A stretch of DNA of 20,918 nucleotides from JAHFUI01 sp041485905 (GCA_041485905.1 JBGPKK010000074.1:1-20918); one strand, 5' to 3'; positions 5,569 to 14,167 are shown, counted from the first letter of the stretch. Made by a program: numbers and translations. Notes: generated from the letters alone by a model not told the origin.

Positions 5569-8100
5569 CTACTCGGCGCGGAGCGTGGCGAGCGGTTTGT
5601 TCTTGAGCACGTCCAGGCTGGACACCACGCCGATGACGGCCACGAGAGCGGCCGTCAACACCACCCCGCCGATGTGCTCTCCCGCAAAAATCCGCCAGGG
5701 GATTTCCAGAGCGTAGCGGCTGACGCCCCAGGTCAGTCCGATCGCGCCAAGCGATCCGACGACACCGGCCAGCGAACCGAGCACGCCGTATTCGAATAAC
5801 AGCATCTTCGCGATCGTGCGCGTGTTGGCGCCGAGGGTCTTGAGAACGGCTGCCTCGTACACGCGCTGGAATTTCGTCATCGCCACCGCGCCAATCAGAA
5901 TAAGAGCGCCGCTGAAGAGCACCAGCGCGCCGACGACCGTCACGGCGAGCGTGACCTTCGACATGATGTCGCGCACGGTTTCGAGGATCTCGTGAAAGTC
6001 GATGACGGACACGTTGGGAAACTGCTCGACCAGGTCGTGCTGAAACTTCGCCCGCGCCGCCGGATCGTTGGGCCCCTTGAGCGGCGCAATGAAGGTCTGT
6101 GGCGCTTCGTCCAGCGAACCGGGGCGGAACACGAACATGAATCCGCCGCTGCGCGCGTCCCGCCAATCGACCTCGCGCACGCTGCTGACGCGCGCGTTGA
6201 TGATCCGCCCGAGAATATCGAAGCGCATGATGTCGCCGACGTCGATCTTGAATCGCTCGTGGATGCCCTGCTCCACCGACACTTCGGGCTCGGTCGATGC
6301 GCCGCTCCAGAACGCGCCCACGGTAATCCGTTCGTTGGGCTCGAGGTGGTCGCGGTAGGTGATGGTGTACTCGCGTGCCAGCGACCCCCGTGCGCGCACA
6401 TCGTCGAACGTCTCGAGGTTCGTCTCCCGCCCGCTCACGCCGGTCACGCGTGCGCGAAGGACGGGCATCAGCCGTACGTGACTGGCGCCGTGCGTCCCGT
6501 CCGCAAGAAACGCGCGCACGCCGTCCGCCTGCCCCCGCTGGATGTCGAGCAGGAACATGTCGGGCGCATCCTCGGACACCTGCACGGAGAATTCCTGCAG
6601 CAGGCTCGCTTGCAGCGATCGGACGCCGACAACGAAAAATGCGCCGAGGCCCACGGCGAACAGGATCATCCGCGTCTGATTGCCGGGCCGCGACAGGTGC
6701 AGCACGGCATGGCGGAGCGGAAACGAGGGCGATTTGGTGAGCGGCGCGATGAGCACGATCAGCATGCGGCCCGCCAGCTGCAGCACGAAGGCGAGTCCGG
6801 CGAACCCGAGGCACACGGCGAGGCCGACGCGGAGTGATGCAGCCTGCCACGCCGCCACGCCGACCAGGCCGAGCGACACGCCCACCATCACCGCCAACTT
6901 CGTCCAGTCGCGCCGGTTCGCCGTCGACTCGTCGCGCAGGAGCAGCGACGGTTTAACGTTCCGCACCTGCATCAGCGGCACGAGGGAAAACAGCAGCGAC
7001 ACCAGCATGCCGATCGTCACGCCCTGCGCGGCGGCGCTCCACGACAGGCCGTAATCGGCTTCCGCCAGAATGGACGTCGAGGCGCCGAACGCGATTGGAA
7101 TCGCGGCCAGCGTGGCCCGGGCCAGCAGGACCCCGAAAAGACTGCCTGCGAGGCCCAACGCCAGGACCTGCAAGACGTACACGACCATGATCTGATTGCT
7201 GCGCGCGCCCACGCACTTGAGGACGGCGATGCTGCGAATCTTCTGCGCGATGAACACGCGCGTGACGCTCGAAATCGCGATCCCGCCAAGGATCACGATC
7301 ACAAGGCCGACGAGGCTCAGGTAGTTTTCGGCCCGATCGAAATCGCGTCCGACTTCATCGTCATTGGAGCGGTAAGACCGGGCGCTGACGAACTGCTCGC
7401 GGAAATCGCGGCGCAGAGCGCGGACGAGCGGTTCGATCGAATCGTCCGGGACACGGACGAGCAGGACGCGCCGGGCGCGGCTGCCGACACCGAGCAGTCC
7501 CGTCGACGCCAGATCGTCGTAGTCGATGAGCACGCGCGGACCCAGGCTGAAGCCGCCCACCCGCCGGCCCGCTTCGGTCGTGATCACGCCTCGGATCGTG
7601 AAAAGCGACTGGCCGATCTTGATCTCGTCGCCGACCTTCACGGCGAGCGCCGTCAGCAGCTCCGGACGGACCAGCACGCCGTGCTGCTGCAGCAGCGCGT
7701 AGGAATACGCCCGCCCGTCCTGCAGGCCGATGGTGCCGTAGAGTGGAAATTCACGCTGTACCGCGCGCAACTCCACCATCCGCGCCACCGGCCGCCCATC
7801 CGCCGGGCGCGACATCGTCGGCGTCTCGATCGACTCGGTCCGCTCGTTCGCGCCGAATTCCGAGAGACGGCGGTCGATTGTTTGCCGCGCCTCCGGCGTC
7901 CATTCGATGTTGGTGGACAGCAGGACGTCGGCCGCGATGAGCGACCTGGCTTCGCGCCCGAACACACCGCGGACGCTTTGAATCACCGATCGCAACGTGA
8001 CGATAGCGGCCACGCCGACGGCAATGCAGAGGAAGAAGAACAGCAGGCGTCTCCACGACGCTCGCGTTTCGCGCACGGCCATGCGCAGGACAAACATCAT
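5569..8100 (-). CDS. YbbP-like FtsX-family ABC transporter permease
   Basis: This is an 843-residue inner-membrane protein. The N terminus is a cytoplasmic amphipathic start plus one helix (LLFFFLCIAVGVAAIVTL), then a periplasmic MacB-like domain (about 45-250). An FtsX core with three helices follows (about 260-390, with SIAVLKCVGARSNQI, the coupling segment to the ATPase), then a middle pair of helices, a second periplasmic domain (about 500-690) and a second FtsX core (VYEAAVLKTLGANTRTI near 750). Duplicated FtsX cores with about ten helices and this length match E. coli YbbP (804 residues). Its ATG (8100) overlaps the ATPase stop by 4 bp (ATGA), and a TesA-like esterase comes next upstream, the YbbA-YbbP-TesA neighbourhood. 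Substrate is unknown; a role in lipid or envelope handling is inferred from the linked esterase. Confidence 0.92.
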   Translation of the reverse strand: MMFVLRMAVRETRASWRRLLFFFLCIAVGVAAIVTLRSVIQSVRGVFGREARSLIAADVLLSTNIEWTPEARQTIDRRLSEFGANERTESIETPTMSRPADGRPVARMVELRAVQREFPLYGTIGLQDGRAYSYALLQQHGVLVRPELLTALAVKVGDEIKIGQSLFTIRGVITTEAGRRVGGFSLGPRVLIDYDDLASTGLLGVGSRARRVLLVRVPDDSIEPLVRALRRDFREQFVSARSYRSNDDEVGRDFDRAENYLSLVGLVIVILGGIAISSVTRVFIAQKIRSIAVLKCVGARSNQIMVVYVLQVLALGLAGSLFGVLLARATLAAIPIAFGASTSILAEADYGLSWSAAAQGVTIGMLVSLLFSLVPLMQVRNVKPSLLLRDESTANRRDWTKLAVMVGVSLGLVGVAAWQAASLRVGLAVCLGFAGLAFVLQLAGRMLIVLIAPLTKSPSFPLRHAVLHLSRPGNQTRMILFAVGLGAFFVVGVRSLQASLLQEFSVQVSEDAPDMFLLDIQRGQADGVRAFLADGTHGASHVRLMPVLRARVTGVSGRETNLETFDDVRARGSLAREYTITYRDHLEPNERITVGAFWSGASTEPEVSVEQGIHERFKIDVGDIMRFDILGRIINARVSSVREVDWRDARSGGFMFVFRPGSLDEAPQTFIAPLKGPNDPAARAKFQHDLVEQFPNVSVIDFHEILETVRDIMSKVTLAVTVVGALVLFSGALILIGAVAMTKFQRVYEAAVLKTLGANTRTIAKMLLFEYGVLGSLAGVVGSLGAIGLTWGVSRYALEIPWRIFAGEHIGGVVLTAALVAVIGVVSSLDVLKNKPLATLRAE

Positions 8101-8801
8101 CGCTCGGCCCCCGCGCGGGCGGCCGTGACATCGCGATCGACCCTTTCGACGACGCGCCCGTCCCGCAGCACGATTCGGGAATCGGCAAGCGATGCCAGCT
8201 CGACGTCGTGGGTCACGAGCACGATGGTCGTACCGCGTTGTTCGTGGATCTTCCGCAGGAGCTCCATGATGTGCCGGCCGTTGGTTGTATCGAGGTTACC
8301 GGTCGGCTCGTCGGCCAGCACAATGGGCGGCCGATTGGCGAGCGCACGCGCGAGGGCGACGCGCTGCTGCTCCCCGCCGGACAGCTGCGACGGGTAATGA
8401 TGCGCGCGCCCGGTCAGGCCGACCTCTTCGAGAAGCGCCTCGGCGCGCTGCCTCGCGTCGCGCAGACCGATGATTTCCATCGGCACGGACACGTTCTCCA
8501 GCGCCGTGAGCGACGGAATCAGATGGAAGAACTGAAACACGAACCCAATCTTCTCGCCGCGCAATTTCGCGAGCCGGTCTTCGTCGAGGCGCGTGATATC
8601 GACCTCGTCTATCAGCACGGAGCCCGAGGTTGGCGCGTCGAGCCCGGCAATCAGGCCGAGCAGCGTCGACTTCCCGCTGCCTGAGGGCCCGACGACCGCG
8701 AGGAACCGGCCGCGTGCAATCTGGATGGACAACGGGTGAAGGATGGTGAGCGGCTCGGTACCGCTCATCACCGTTTTTGAAACCTCGCGCAGCTCGATCA
8801 T
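8097..8801 (-). CDS. YbbA-like ABC transporter ATP-binding protein
   Basis: The 234-residue ATPase is of the MacB/LolD/YbbA group. Motifs in order: Walker A GPSGSGKST (about 37-45), the Q-loop in FVFQFFHLIPSLTALENV, signature LSGGEQQRVALARAL, Walker B VLADEPTGNLD and the switch histidine in LVTHDVELA. All catalytic residues are intact. It should drive conformational work by the adjacent FtsX-type permease at the cytoplasmic face. The ATG at 8801 is chosen because it overlaps the esterase stop in an ATGA arrangement; an upstream in-frame start (8861) would add 20 residues encoded by the end of the esterase gene. Tight coupling with both neighbours indicates one transcript. Confidence 0.95.
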   Translation of the reverse strand: MIELREVSKTVMSGTEPLTILHPLSIQIARGRFLAVVGPSGSGKSTLLGLIAGLDAPTSGSVLIDEVDITRLDEDRLAKLRGEKIGFVFQFFHLIPSLTALENVSVPMEIIGLRDARQRAEALLEEVGLTGRAHHYPSQLSGGEQQRVALARALANRPPIVLADEPTGNLDTTNGRHIMELLRKIHEQRGTTIVLVTHDVELASLADSRIVLRDGRVVERVDRDVTAARAGAER

Positions 8802-9523
8802 CGAACGACGGTCCCTGCACGGCGCGAATCTGATTCGAGAACCGGCTTGAGCACCCTCCACACGTTGTCGGCAACGATGCCGGCGCCTTCTGCTGTGGGA
8901 TGAATGCCGTCGGATTGGTTCAGGTCAGCGATGCCGCCGACCTTCTCCAGAAGAAACGGGACGAAGGCCACGCGGTACTTCTTCGCCAGCGCAGGGTACA
9001 GTTTATGAAAGCTCAAGATGTAATCGAAGCCGTAGTTGGGCGGCGCCTCCATCCCGGCGAGAACAACCATGATCCCGCGCGCCTGCGCGCGCTCGATGAT
9101 GGTCGAGAGGTTGTCCCGGAGCTCCGAGACGGGCAGACCGCGCAGAGCGTCGTTGCCACCAAGCGCCAGGACCAGCACCCGCACATCGCCGTCGAGCGCC
9201 CAATCGAGCCGGGCCAGCCCTCCGGCGGACGTGTCGCCGGAGATTCCCGCGTTCACGACGGTGTAGCTCAGGCCTTCCTCGTGGATGCGGTCCTGAAGCA
9301 CGGTGGGATACGCGTTCCTGGGCGACAAACCCAGACCGGCCGTGAGACTGTCGCCGAGGATGACGACACGTGGACCGGCCACATTCGCAACGGCCGGCAA
9401 CGGCTCGGCATCGTCCGCCTTCGCCGCACGCGTGACGCGGTCGTCGCCGCGCGTCCCGCACGCCGACGTACACAGCACGACGAGCGCGAGCCACGGCGCG
9501 AGGGCACGAAAGCGAGGCATCAT
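8798..9523 (-). CDS. TesA-like SGNH/GDSL esterase (arylesterase), secreted
   Basis: The 241-residue protein starts with a signal sequence (MMPRFRALAPWLALVVLCTSACG). The Cys at the end of the hydrophobic stretch may be a lipidation site, but TSAC is not a canonical lipobox. The mature enzyme shows the SGNH blocks: VVILGDSLTAGLGL (nucleophile Ser), NAGISGDTSAGGL (Gly), LALGGNDALRG (Asn) and QSDGIHPTAEG (Asp/His). This matches periplasmic TesA-type acyl hydrolases acting on thioesters, lysophospholipids or aryl esters. The MM start at 9523/9520 is chosen because the signal peptide begins there; the frame extends upstream to 10414, but that part runs antisense through pgi and is not coding. It overlaps the ATPase gene by 4 bp. 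The same gene trio is known from many bacteria. Confidence 0.93.
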   Translation of the reverse strand: MMPRFRALAPWLALVVLCTSACGTRGDDRVTRAAKADDAEPLPAVANVAGPRVVILGDSLTAGLGLSPRNAYPTVLQDRIHEEGLSYTVVNAGISGDTSAGGLARLDWALDGDVRVLVLALGGNDALRGLPVSELRDNLSTIIERAQARGIMVVLAGMEAPPNYGFDYILSFHKLYPALAKKYRVAFVPFLLEKVGGIADLNQSDGIHPTAEGAGIVADNVWRVLKPVLESDSRRAGTVVR

Positions 9524-9549
9524 CTGATTATTGACGATTTCGGCGCACG

Positions 9550-9786
9550 CTACGCGTGCTCGAGCCGCTCGCGAAGGTCGGCGATGGCGCGATCGAGCAT
9601 CTGCCGGTGGGCCGACGATGTGGCGACTGAAAGATCGGACCGAGCGCGCGCCAGCGCCAGTTCGAGCGTCCGCCTCCGCTCGAGCGCTTCGCGTTCTTCT
9701 GCGGTTGGCGCACGCAGGTTCGATTTCCGACGCTGCGCTTCCGCCTGCTGAAATTCGACGTCCTTGCTCTCGAATCCCCGCGCCAC
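9550..9786 (-). CDS. Short coiled-coil protein of unknown function
   Basis: This is a 78-residue, charged, almost wholly helical protein, rich in Glu, Arg, Ala and Leu (APTAEEREALERRRTLELAL..., then MLDRAIADLRERLEHA), predicted as a helical hairpin or coiled coil. I do not recognise it. Two starts are possible: TTG at 9792 and GTG at 9786; neither has a Shine-Dalgarno sequence. I prefer GTG because CATACT sits 6 bp upstream of it, in the position of a leaderless -10 element. The stop is 26 bp before the esterase start, so it could be the first gene of the esterase-ABC operon. It is divergent from pgi, with only 20 bp between start codons. Confidence 0.6.
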   Translation of the reverse strand: MARGFESKDVEFQQAEAQRRKSNLRAPTAEEREALERRRTLELALARARSDLSVATSSAHRQMLDRAIADLRERLEHA

Positions 9787-9792
9787 GATCAA

Positions 9793-9800
9793 AGTATGCT
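9793..9800. promoter_or_regulatory. Overlapping divergent -10 elements (coiled-coil gene / pgi)
   Basis: On the plus strand TATGCT (9795-9800) ends 6 bp before the pgi GTG. On the minus strand CATACT (9798-9793) ends 6 bp before the GTG of the coiled-coil gene. The two hexamers share four base pairs, so the two promoters could not be occupied by polymerase together. Neither gene has a Shine-Dalgarno sequence, which fits leaderless transcripts. No good -35 element was found for either. Confidence 0.42.
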
Positions 9801-9806
9801 AGAGAA

Positions 9807-11549
9807 GTGGACGCGCGCGCCCGTCTAAAGACCTCCCTCCGGTTTCTTCCAGGATCGCTCGCACCGTCGCTGAAGCTCAAGCGGCCCGCAGTTGACGCCG
9901 CGGCATCGGCTTTGTGGCGTCGCGATCCGTCGTTGTGGAGCGGCGACCCGGCGACACAGCAGACGATCGCGAACCGCCTGGGATGGCTGAGCTCCCCGTC
10001 GTTGATGGCCGAGTCGCTCGACCGCCTCCGGACGTTCGCGGCTCGTGTGAAGGACGATGGCTTGACGGACGTGGTGCTGCTGGGCATGGGCGGTTCGAGT
10101 CTGGCGCCCGAAGTGCTCCGCGCGGTGGTCGGCGTCGCGCCGGGGTGGCCAACGCTGCACATGCTCGATTCCACGGATCCAGCGGCGGTAGGCGCGGCGG
10201 CGACTCCGCCCGATCGTACGTTGTATCTCTTGGCCAGCAAGTCCGGTACGACGATCGAACCGAATTCGCTGGCCGCGCATTTCCGGGCGCGGCTCGAGGC
10301 GTCGGTGCCGCGATGGGCTGACCATTTCGTCGCGATTACCGACGAAGGCACCGAGCTTGCGCGGCGCGCGAAAGGCGAGCACTTCCGAGAGCTTTTTATC
10401 AACCCGTCCGACATCGGCGGGCGCTACTCGGCAATGTCGTACTTCGGACTCGTGCCGGCGGCGCTCATGGGCCAGGATCTCGACGACATCGTCGGCTGGA
10501 GTCTCGCGATGCTTTCCGCATCGCAGTCGGCGGCCGAGGGGGCGATGGAGAATCCGGCGACGACGCTCGGCCTCGCGATCGGCGCAGCCGCGGCAGCAGG
10601 CCGTGACAAGCTGACGCTCATCATGCCGCCGGCCGTCGAGCCGTTCGGACTCTGGATCGAGCAGCTCATTGCCGAGAGTACGGGCAAGCAAGGCGTCGGC
10701 GTGATCCCAATCGCTGGCGAATCGATCGGGTCCGCGGCTCAGTACGGAAATGACCGTGTCTTCGTCAGATTTCGCGTGCCGTGGGTCCCCCTCACCATCG
10801 ATGCCACCTACGATGACGAAGTCCACAGCCCCCTGATGAGAGATCTGGAGAAGGCCGGCGCCCCGATTGTGGACATCGATTGGCTCGACACCACGGCGCT
10901 CGGCGCCGAGTTCGTCCGCTGGGAGATCGCCACCGCGATTGTCGGCGCGATGCTTCGGATCAACCCGTTCGACGAGCCGAACGTGCAGCAGGCCAAGGAC
11001 GCGACGCGCACGTTGCTTGAAGGGTATCAGGCGAACGGCCGACTTCCGGCGGCCTCACCCGACCGCAAGCTGCCGGACGGAATCAGCATCACCCTCACCA
11101 ACGCGGCGCGGGAAGAGCTGCGAGCAGACCCGGCGGCGATCCTGACGCTCATCCAGCCGGGCGACTACTTCGCGCTCCTCGCCTACTTCGGTCCTGACGA
11201 CGGGATCGCCGACGAGCTCATGGCGTTCAGAAACGCCGTGCGCGATCGCACGCGCGCGGCCACGATGTTCGGGTACGGACCGCGATACCTGCATTCGACA
11301 GGACAGCTTCACAAAGGCGGTCCAAACACCGGTGTGTTCGTCCTCCTGACCGCCGATCCCGCCGAAGACGCGGCGATACCCGGCAAAGCCTTTTCATTCG
11401 GCACGCTCGAGCTGGCCCAGGCGCTCGGAGATTTTTCGTCGCTTGGCGAAACCGGTCGCCGCGCCGTGCATGTTCACCTGCCACGACCGGACGCACAGCT
11501 CGTGCGCCGCGTGGCCGAGGCGATGTTGGAACGGCTGCCAGCTATGTAA
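9807..11549 (+). CDS. pgi: Glucose-6-phosphate isomerase
   Basis: The 580-residue protein interconverts glucose 6-phosphate and fructose 6-phosphate in the cytoplasm. Visible motifs are LLGMGGSSLAPEVL (phosphate-loop start), LASKSGTTIEPNSL (sugar-phosphate binding), IGGRYSAMSYFGLVPA (catalytic Arg region) and the C-terminal YLHSTGQLHKGGPNTGVFV. The sequence style resembles the Pgi half of bifunctional transaldolase/Pgi proteins, with a short N-terminal extension in place of the transaldolase domain; no transaldolase gene is in the window. The GTG at 9807 is chosen because a TATGCT hexamer ends 6 bp before it and conserved sequence begins shortly after; the open frame extends to 9531 but that part lies on the esterase-side genes. 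It is first in a pgi-gnd-zwf operon, 61 bp before gnd. Confidence 0.95.
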   Translation: MDARARLKTSLRFLPGSLAPSLKLKRPAVDAAASALWRRDPSLWSGDPATQQTIANRLGWLSSPSLMAESLDRLRTFAARVKDDGLTDVVLLGMGGSSLAPEVLRAVVGVAPGWPTLHMLDSTDPAAVGAAATPPDRTLYLLASKSGTTIEPNSLAAHFRARLEASVPRWADHFVAITDEGTELARRAKGEHFRELFINPSDIGGRYSAMSYFGLVPAALMGQDLDDIVGWSLAMLSASQSAAEGAMENPATTLGLAIGAAAAAGRDKLTLIMPPAVEPFGLWIEQLIAESTGKQGVGVIPIAGESIGSAAQYGNDRVFVRFRVPWVPLTIDATYDDEVHSPLMRDLEKAGAPIVDIDWLDTTALGAEFVRWEIATAIVGAMLRINPFDEPNVQQAKDATRTLLEGYQANGRLPAASPDRKLPDGISITLTNAAREELRADPAAILTLIQPGDYFALLAYFGPDDGIADELMAFRNAVRDRTRAATMFGYGPRYLHSTGQLHKGGPNTGVFVLLTADPAEDAAIPGKAFSFGTLELAQALGDFSSLGETGRRAVHVHLPRPDAQLVRRVAEAMLERLPAM

Positions 11550-11594
11550 TGCACAACGCTGAATGCACAAGGCATTTTGCATTCGACATTTTGC
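11549..11594 (+). repeat. Short-word repeat cluster between pgi and gnd
   Basis: The 61-bp gap contains ATGCACAA twice (11549-11556, 11563-11570) and CATTTTGC twice (11573-11580, 11587-11594), each pair 14 bp apart. GAATGC (11561-11566) and GCATTC (11579-11584) form an inverted pair that could fold as a hairpin. It is AT-richer than the surrounding genes. It may be a fragment of a dispersed intergenic repeat or a weak processing/attenuation hairpin; the sequence alone does not decide. Confidence 0.45.
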
Positions 11595-11610
11595 GTTTCC
11601 AGGAGTACCC

Positions 11611-12513
11611 ATGCAGATCGGCTTTGTCGGCCTCGGCAAGATGGGGCTCAATATGGTGAAACGGCTCGTTGCCGGCGGGCACGACGTGGTCGGGTACGAC
11701 CGCGACGCCGAGGCCGTTCGACAGGCTGAAGCCGCGGGCGCCCGCGGCGCCACGTCGCTCGAAGCCCTCATTCCCGCGCTCACGCCGCCGCGCCGCGTCT
11801 GGGTGATGGTCCCTTCCGGTGCTCCAACGGAGTCGACGATCACCGCCCTGTCGCCGCTCTTGTCTCCAGACGACGTCATCATCGACGGCGGGAACACCAA
11901 CTTTCATGACGATGTGCGGCGCGCCGCGGCGCTGGCGTCCAGACGCATTCACTACATCGATGCCGGAACCAGCGGCGGGATTTGGGGACTGAAGGAAGGC
12001 TATTGCCTGATGGTCGGTGGCGGGGAAGACGCGTGCAGGGCCCTCGAGCCGGTGTTTCTGACGCTCGCGCCTGAGCACGGCTATCTCCGCGTTGGCGATT
12101 CCGGTGCCGGTCACTATGTGAAGATGATTCACAATGCGATCGAGTACGGGATGATGCAGGCGTACGCGGAAGGCTTCCAGCTGATGCACGAAGGCGCCTA
12201 CAAAATCGACACGGGCGCCGTCGCCTCGCTGTGGATGCACGGCAGCGTCGTCCGATCGTGGCTGCTGGAGCTGACGGCACGTGCGCTCCAGGAGGACCCG
12301 ACCCTCGAGGGCCTCGACGCCTACGTCGAGGACTCGGGCGAAGGCCGGTGGACGATGCACGAGGCGATCGACAGCGCCGTACCGGTTCCCGTGCTGACGG
12401 CTGCGCTGTTCACGCGGTTTCGATCGCGCGAGGACAACCCCTTCGCCGAGCGCCTGCTCGCGGCGCTTCGACACCAGTTCGGCGGGCACGCCGTCCGAAA
12501 GCACGATGACTGA
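11611..12513 (+). CDS. gnd: 6-phosphogluconate dehydrogenase, decarboxylating (short form)
   Basis: The 300-residue enzyme oxidises and decarboxylates 6-phosphogluconate to ribulose 5-phosphate. It is the short GndA/YqeC-type form (about 300 residues against about 470 for the E. coli form). Motifs are GFVGLGKMGLNMVKRL (Rossmann loop), VIIDGGNTNF, DAGTSGGIWGLKEGYCLMVGG (substrate loop) and GHYVKMIHNAIEYGMMQAYAEGF with the catalytic Lys and Asn. The residue after the second strand is Asp (VVGYDRD), which in this family favours NAD over NADP; that preference is inferred. The ATG at 11611 has AGGAG at 11601-11605, the clearest ribosome site in this operon, and sets the start. It overlaps zwf by 8 bp, so the two dehydrogenases are probably translated in fixed ratio. 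Confidence 0.95.
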   Translation: MQIGFVGLGKMGLNMVKRLVAGGHDVVGYDRDAEAVRQAEAAGARGATSLEALIPALTPPRRVWVMVPSGAPTESTITALSPLLSPDDVIIDGGNTNFHDDVRRAAALASRRIHYIDAGTSGGIWGLKEGYCLMVGGGEDACRALEPVFLTLAPEHGYLRVGDSGAGHYVKMIHNAIEYGMMQAYAEGFQLMHEGAYKIDTGAVASLWMHGSVVRSWLLELTARALQEDPTLEGLDAYVEDSGEGRWTMHEAIDSAVPVPVLTAALFTRFRSREDNPFAERLLAALRHQFGGHAVRKHDD

Positions 12514-14008
12514 GGCGGCGGCCGGCGAGCCCGTCACGATCGTGATCCTCGGCGGAGCCGGCGACCTCGCCCACCGCAAGCTGCTGCCCGCGTTGTACAA
12601 CCTGCGGCTGGACGGGATGCTCCCGCCCCGCTTCGCCGTTGTCGGCGTCGGACGGCAGGCGATGACCGATGAGGCGTATCGGGACTTCGCGAAAGACGGC
12701 ATCGCGCACTTCTCGAGACGTCCGCTCGAGGACGCCGCCTGGCAGGCATTTGCCCGGTCGCTCTTCTTCCTGAATGGATCGATCGAGAACTCCGCCACCT
12801 ATGCGTCGCTCGGCGCCAGACTCGACACGATTGAGCACGAGCAGGGACTGCCGGGCAATCGCATCTACTATCTGGCCGTTCCGTCTTCGATGTTCGTGCC
12901 GACTGTGCAACAGATCGCGCGGGCAGGGCTGGTTCGCCCGCCGGGTTCTCCGCCCTTTGCGCGGATCATCGTCGAAAAGCCCATTGGGCACGATCTGACG
13001 ACGGCTCGGGCCATCGACGACGAAATCGCCGCCGTGTTCGACGAGCGGCAGATCTACCGCATCGATCACTACCTGGGCAAGGAAACGGTCCAGAACATCC
13101 TCGTGCTGCGCTTCGCCAACAGCATCTTCGAACCTCTCTTCAATCAGAAATACATCGATCACGTGCAGATCACCGTCGCCGAGGAAGAAGGCATCGGTAC
13201 GCGAGCGAATTACTACGAGCAGGCGGGGGCGCTGCGGGACATGGTGCAGAACCACATCCTCCAGCTCATCGCGCTGGTCGCGATGGAGCCGCCGCACTCA
13301 CTGGACGCCGACGTCGTGCGAGACGAGAAGCTGGAGGTCATCCAGTCGCTGCGGCCGATTGCCGGCGCGGCTGTCGATTCCGAGGCGGTGCGCGCGCAGT
13401 ACGCCTCCGGCTTCGAGGTCGGCGCGCCCGTCCCGGGATACCTCGATGAGGAGGGCGTCGACCGGAAGTCGCGGACCGAGACGTTCGTCGCGATGCGCGT
13501 GTTCATCGACAACTGGCGATGGGCCGGTGTGCCGTTCTTTCTTCGCACCGGCAAACGGCTGCCGAAGCGCGCCACCGAGATCTCGATTCATCTGAAGAGC
13601 GTGCCGCCGATCCTGTTCAACACCGATACCGCGACGCCGCTGGACGCCAACGTGCTGTCGCTCCGCATCCAGCCCAACGAAGGCTATGCGCTCAGCATCG
13701 AGTCGAAAGTCCCAGGCCCCCACGTGCGCGTCTACCCGGTGAAGATGGATTTTCAGTACGGCAGCACCTTTGGCGCGCCGTCGCCCGAAGCGTACGAGCG
13801 GCTGCTCCTCGACGTCATGACCGGAGACGCGACGCTGTTCATGCGTCGAGATGCCGTCGAGGCGTCGTGGCAGTGGATCACGCCGATTCTCGATCGCTGG
13901 GCCGAGCAGCCAGACGGTCCACTGGCCGCCTACGCGGCCGGCCAGTGGGGACCGGTCGAAGCCGATCGGCTGATTGAATCCACGGGGAGGCGATGGAGAG
14001 ATCTGTAG
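12506..14008 (+). CDS. zwf: Glucose-6-phosphate 1-dehydrogenase
   Basis: The 500-residue enzyme oxidises glucose 6-phosphate to 6-phosphogluconolactone, the entry step of the oxidative pentose phosphate pathway. It has the coenzyme loop VILGGAGDLAHRKLLPALYNL (the family usually reads GASGDLA.RKL), the substrate block IVEKPIGHDL, the active-site signature YRIDHYLGKETVQNI, and the later blocks AGALRDMVQNHILQLIALVAMEPP and VPFFLRTGKRLPKR. Length is normal. It is the last gene of pgi-gnd-zwf; the lactonase gene (pgl) that often accompanies these is not in view. A small hairpin follows the stop codon within about 30 bp. Confidence 0.97.
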   Translation: MTEAAAGEPVTIVILGGAGDLAHRKLLPALYNLRLDGMLPPRFAVVGVGRQAMTDEAYRDFAKDGIAHFSRRPLEDAAWQAFARSLFFLNGSIENSATYASLGARLDTIEHEQGLPGNRIYYLAVPSSMFVPTVQQIARAGLVRPPGSPPFARIIVEKPIGHDLTTARAIDDEIAAVFDERQIYRIDHYLGKETVQNILVLRFANSIFEPLFNQKYIDHVQITVAEEEGIGTRANYYEQAGALRDMVQNHILQLIALVAMEPPHSLDADVVRDEKLEVIQSLRPIAGAAVDSEAVRAQYASGFEVGAPVPGYLDEEGVDRKSRTETFVAMRVFIDNWRWAGVPFFLRTGKRLPKRATEISIHLKSVPPILFNTDTATPLDANVLSLRIQPNEGYALSIESKVPGPHVRVYPVKMDFQYGSTFGAPSPEAYERLLLDVMTGDATLFMRRDAVEASWQWITPILDRWAEQPDGPLAAYAAGQWGPVEADRLIESTGRRWRDL

Positions 14009-14015
14009 TGTCAAT

Positions 14016-14034
14016 GCCGGAGACAGGGTCCGGC
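14016..14034 (+). terminator. Hairpin after zwf, without U-tract
   Basis: GCCGGA (14016-14021) and TCCGGC (14029-14034) form a perfect 6-bp stem with a 7-nt loop just after the zwf stop. A second small inverted pair, GGCC..GGCC, follows at once. There is no run of T, so intrinsic termination is doubtful; it could stabilise the mRNA 3' end or belong to a dispersed repeat. The rest of the 159-bp gap to the next gene shows nothing clear. Confidence 0.35.
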
Positions 14035-14167
14035 CTACAAGGCCACGTCGTCCGCGCGTCGATGCCAGAGACGATCGAGACCGACTTGTCGGCGCTCTAC
14101 AGACGCTCGGTCGGGACATCGGGATCGTTGAATCGGTGCGGACCGGAAAATCGGCGACAATAAGGCC

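Noticed and set aside
5992..6837. Plus-strand open frame within the YbbP-like gene
   Set aside because: Low-complexity composition typical of antisense reading of GC-rich genes; the membrane protein on the other strand is clear.
9524..10414. Upstream extension of the esterase frame
   Set aside because: It is antisense to pgi and part of the coiled-coil gene in another frame; the signal peptide begins at 9523.
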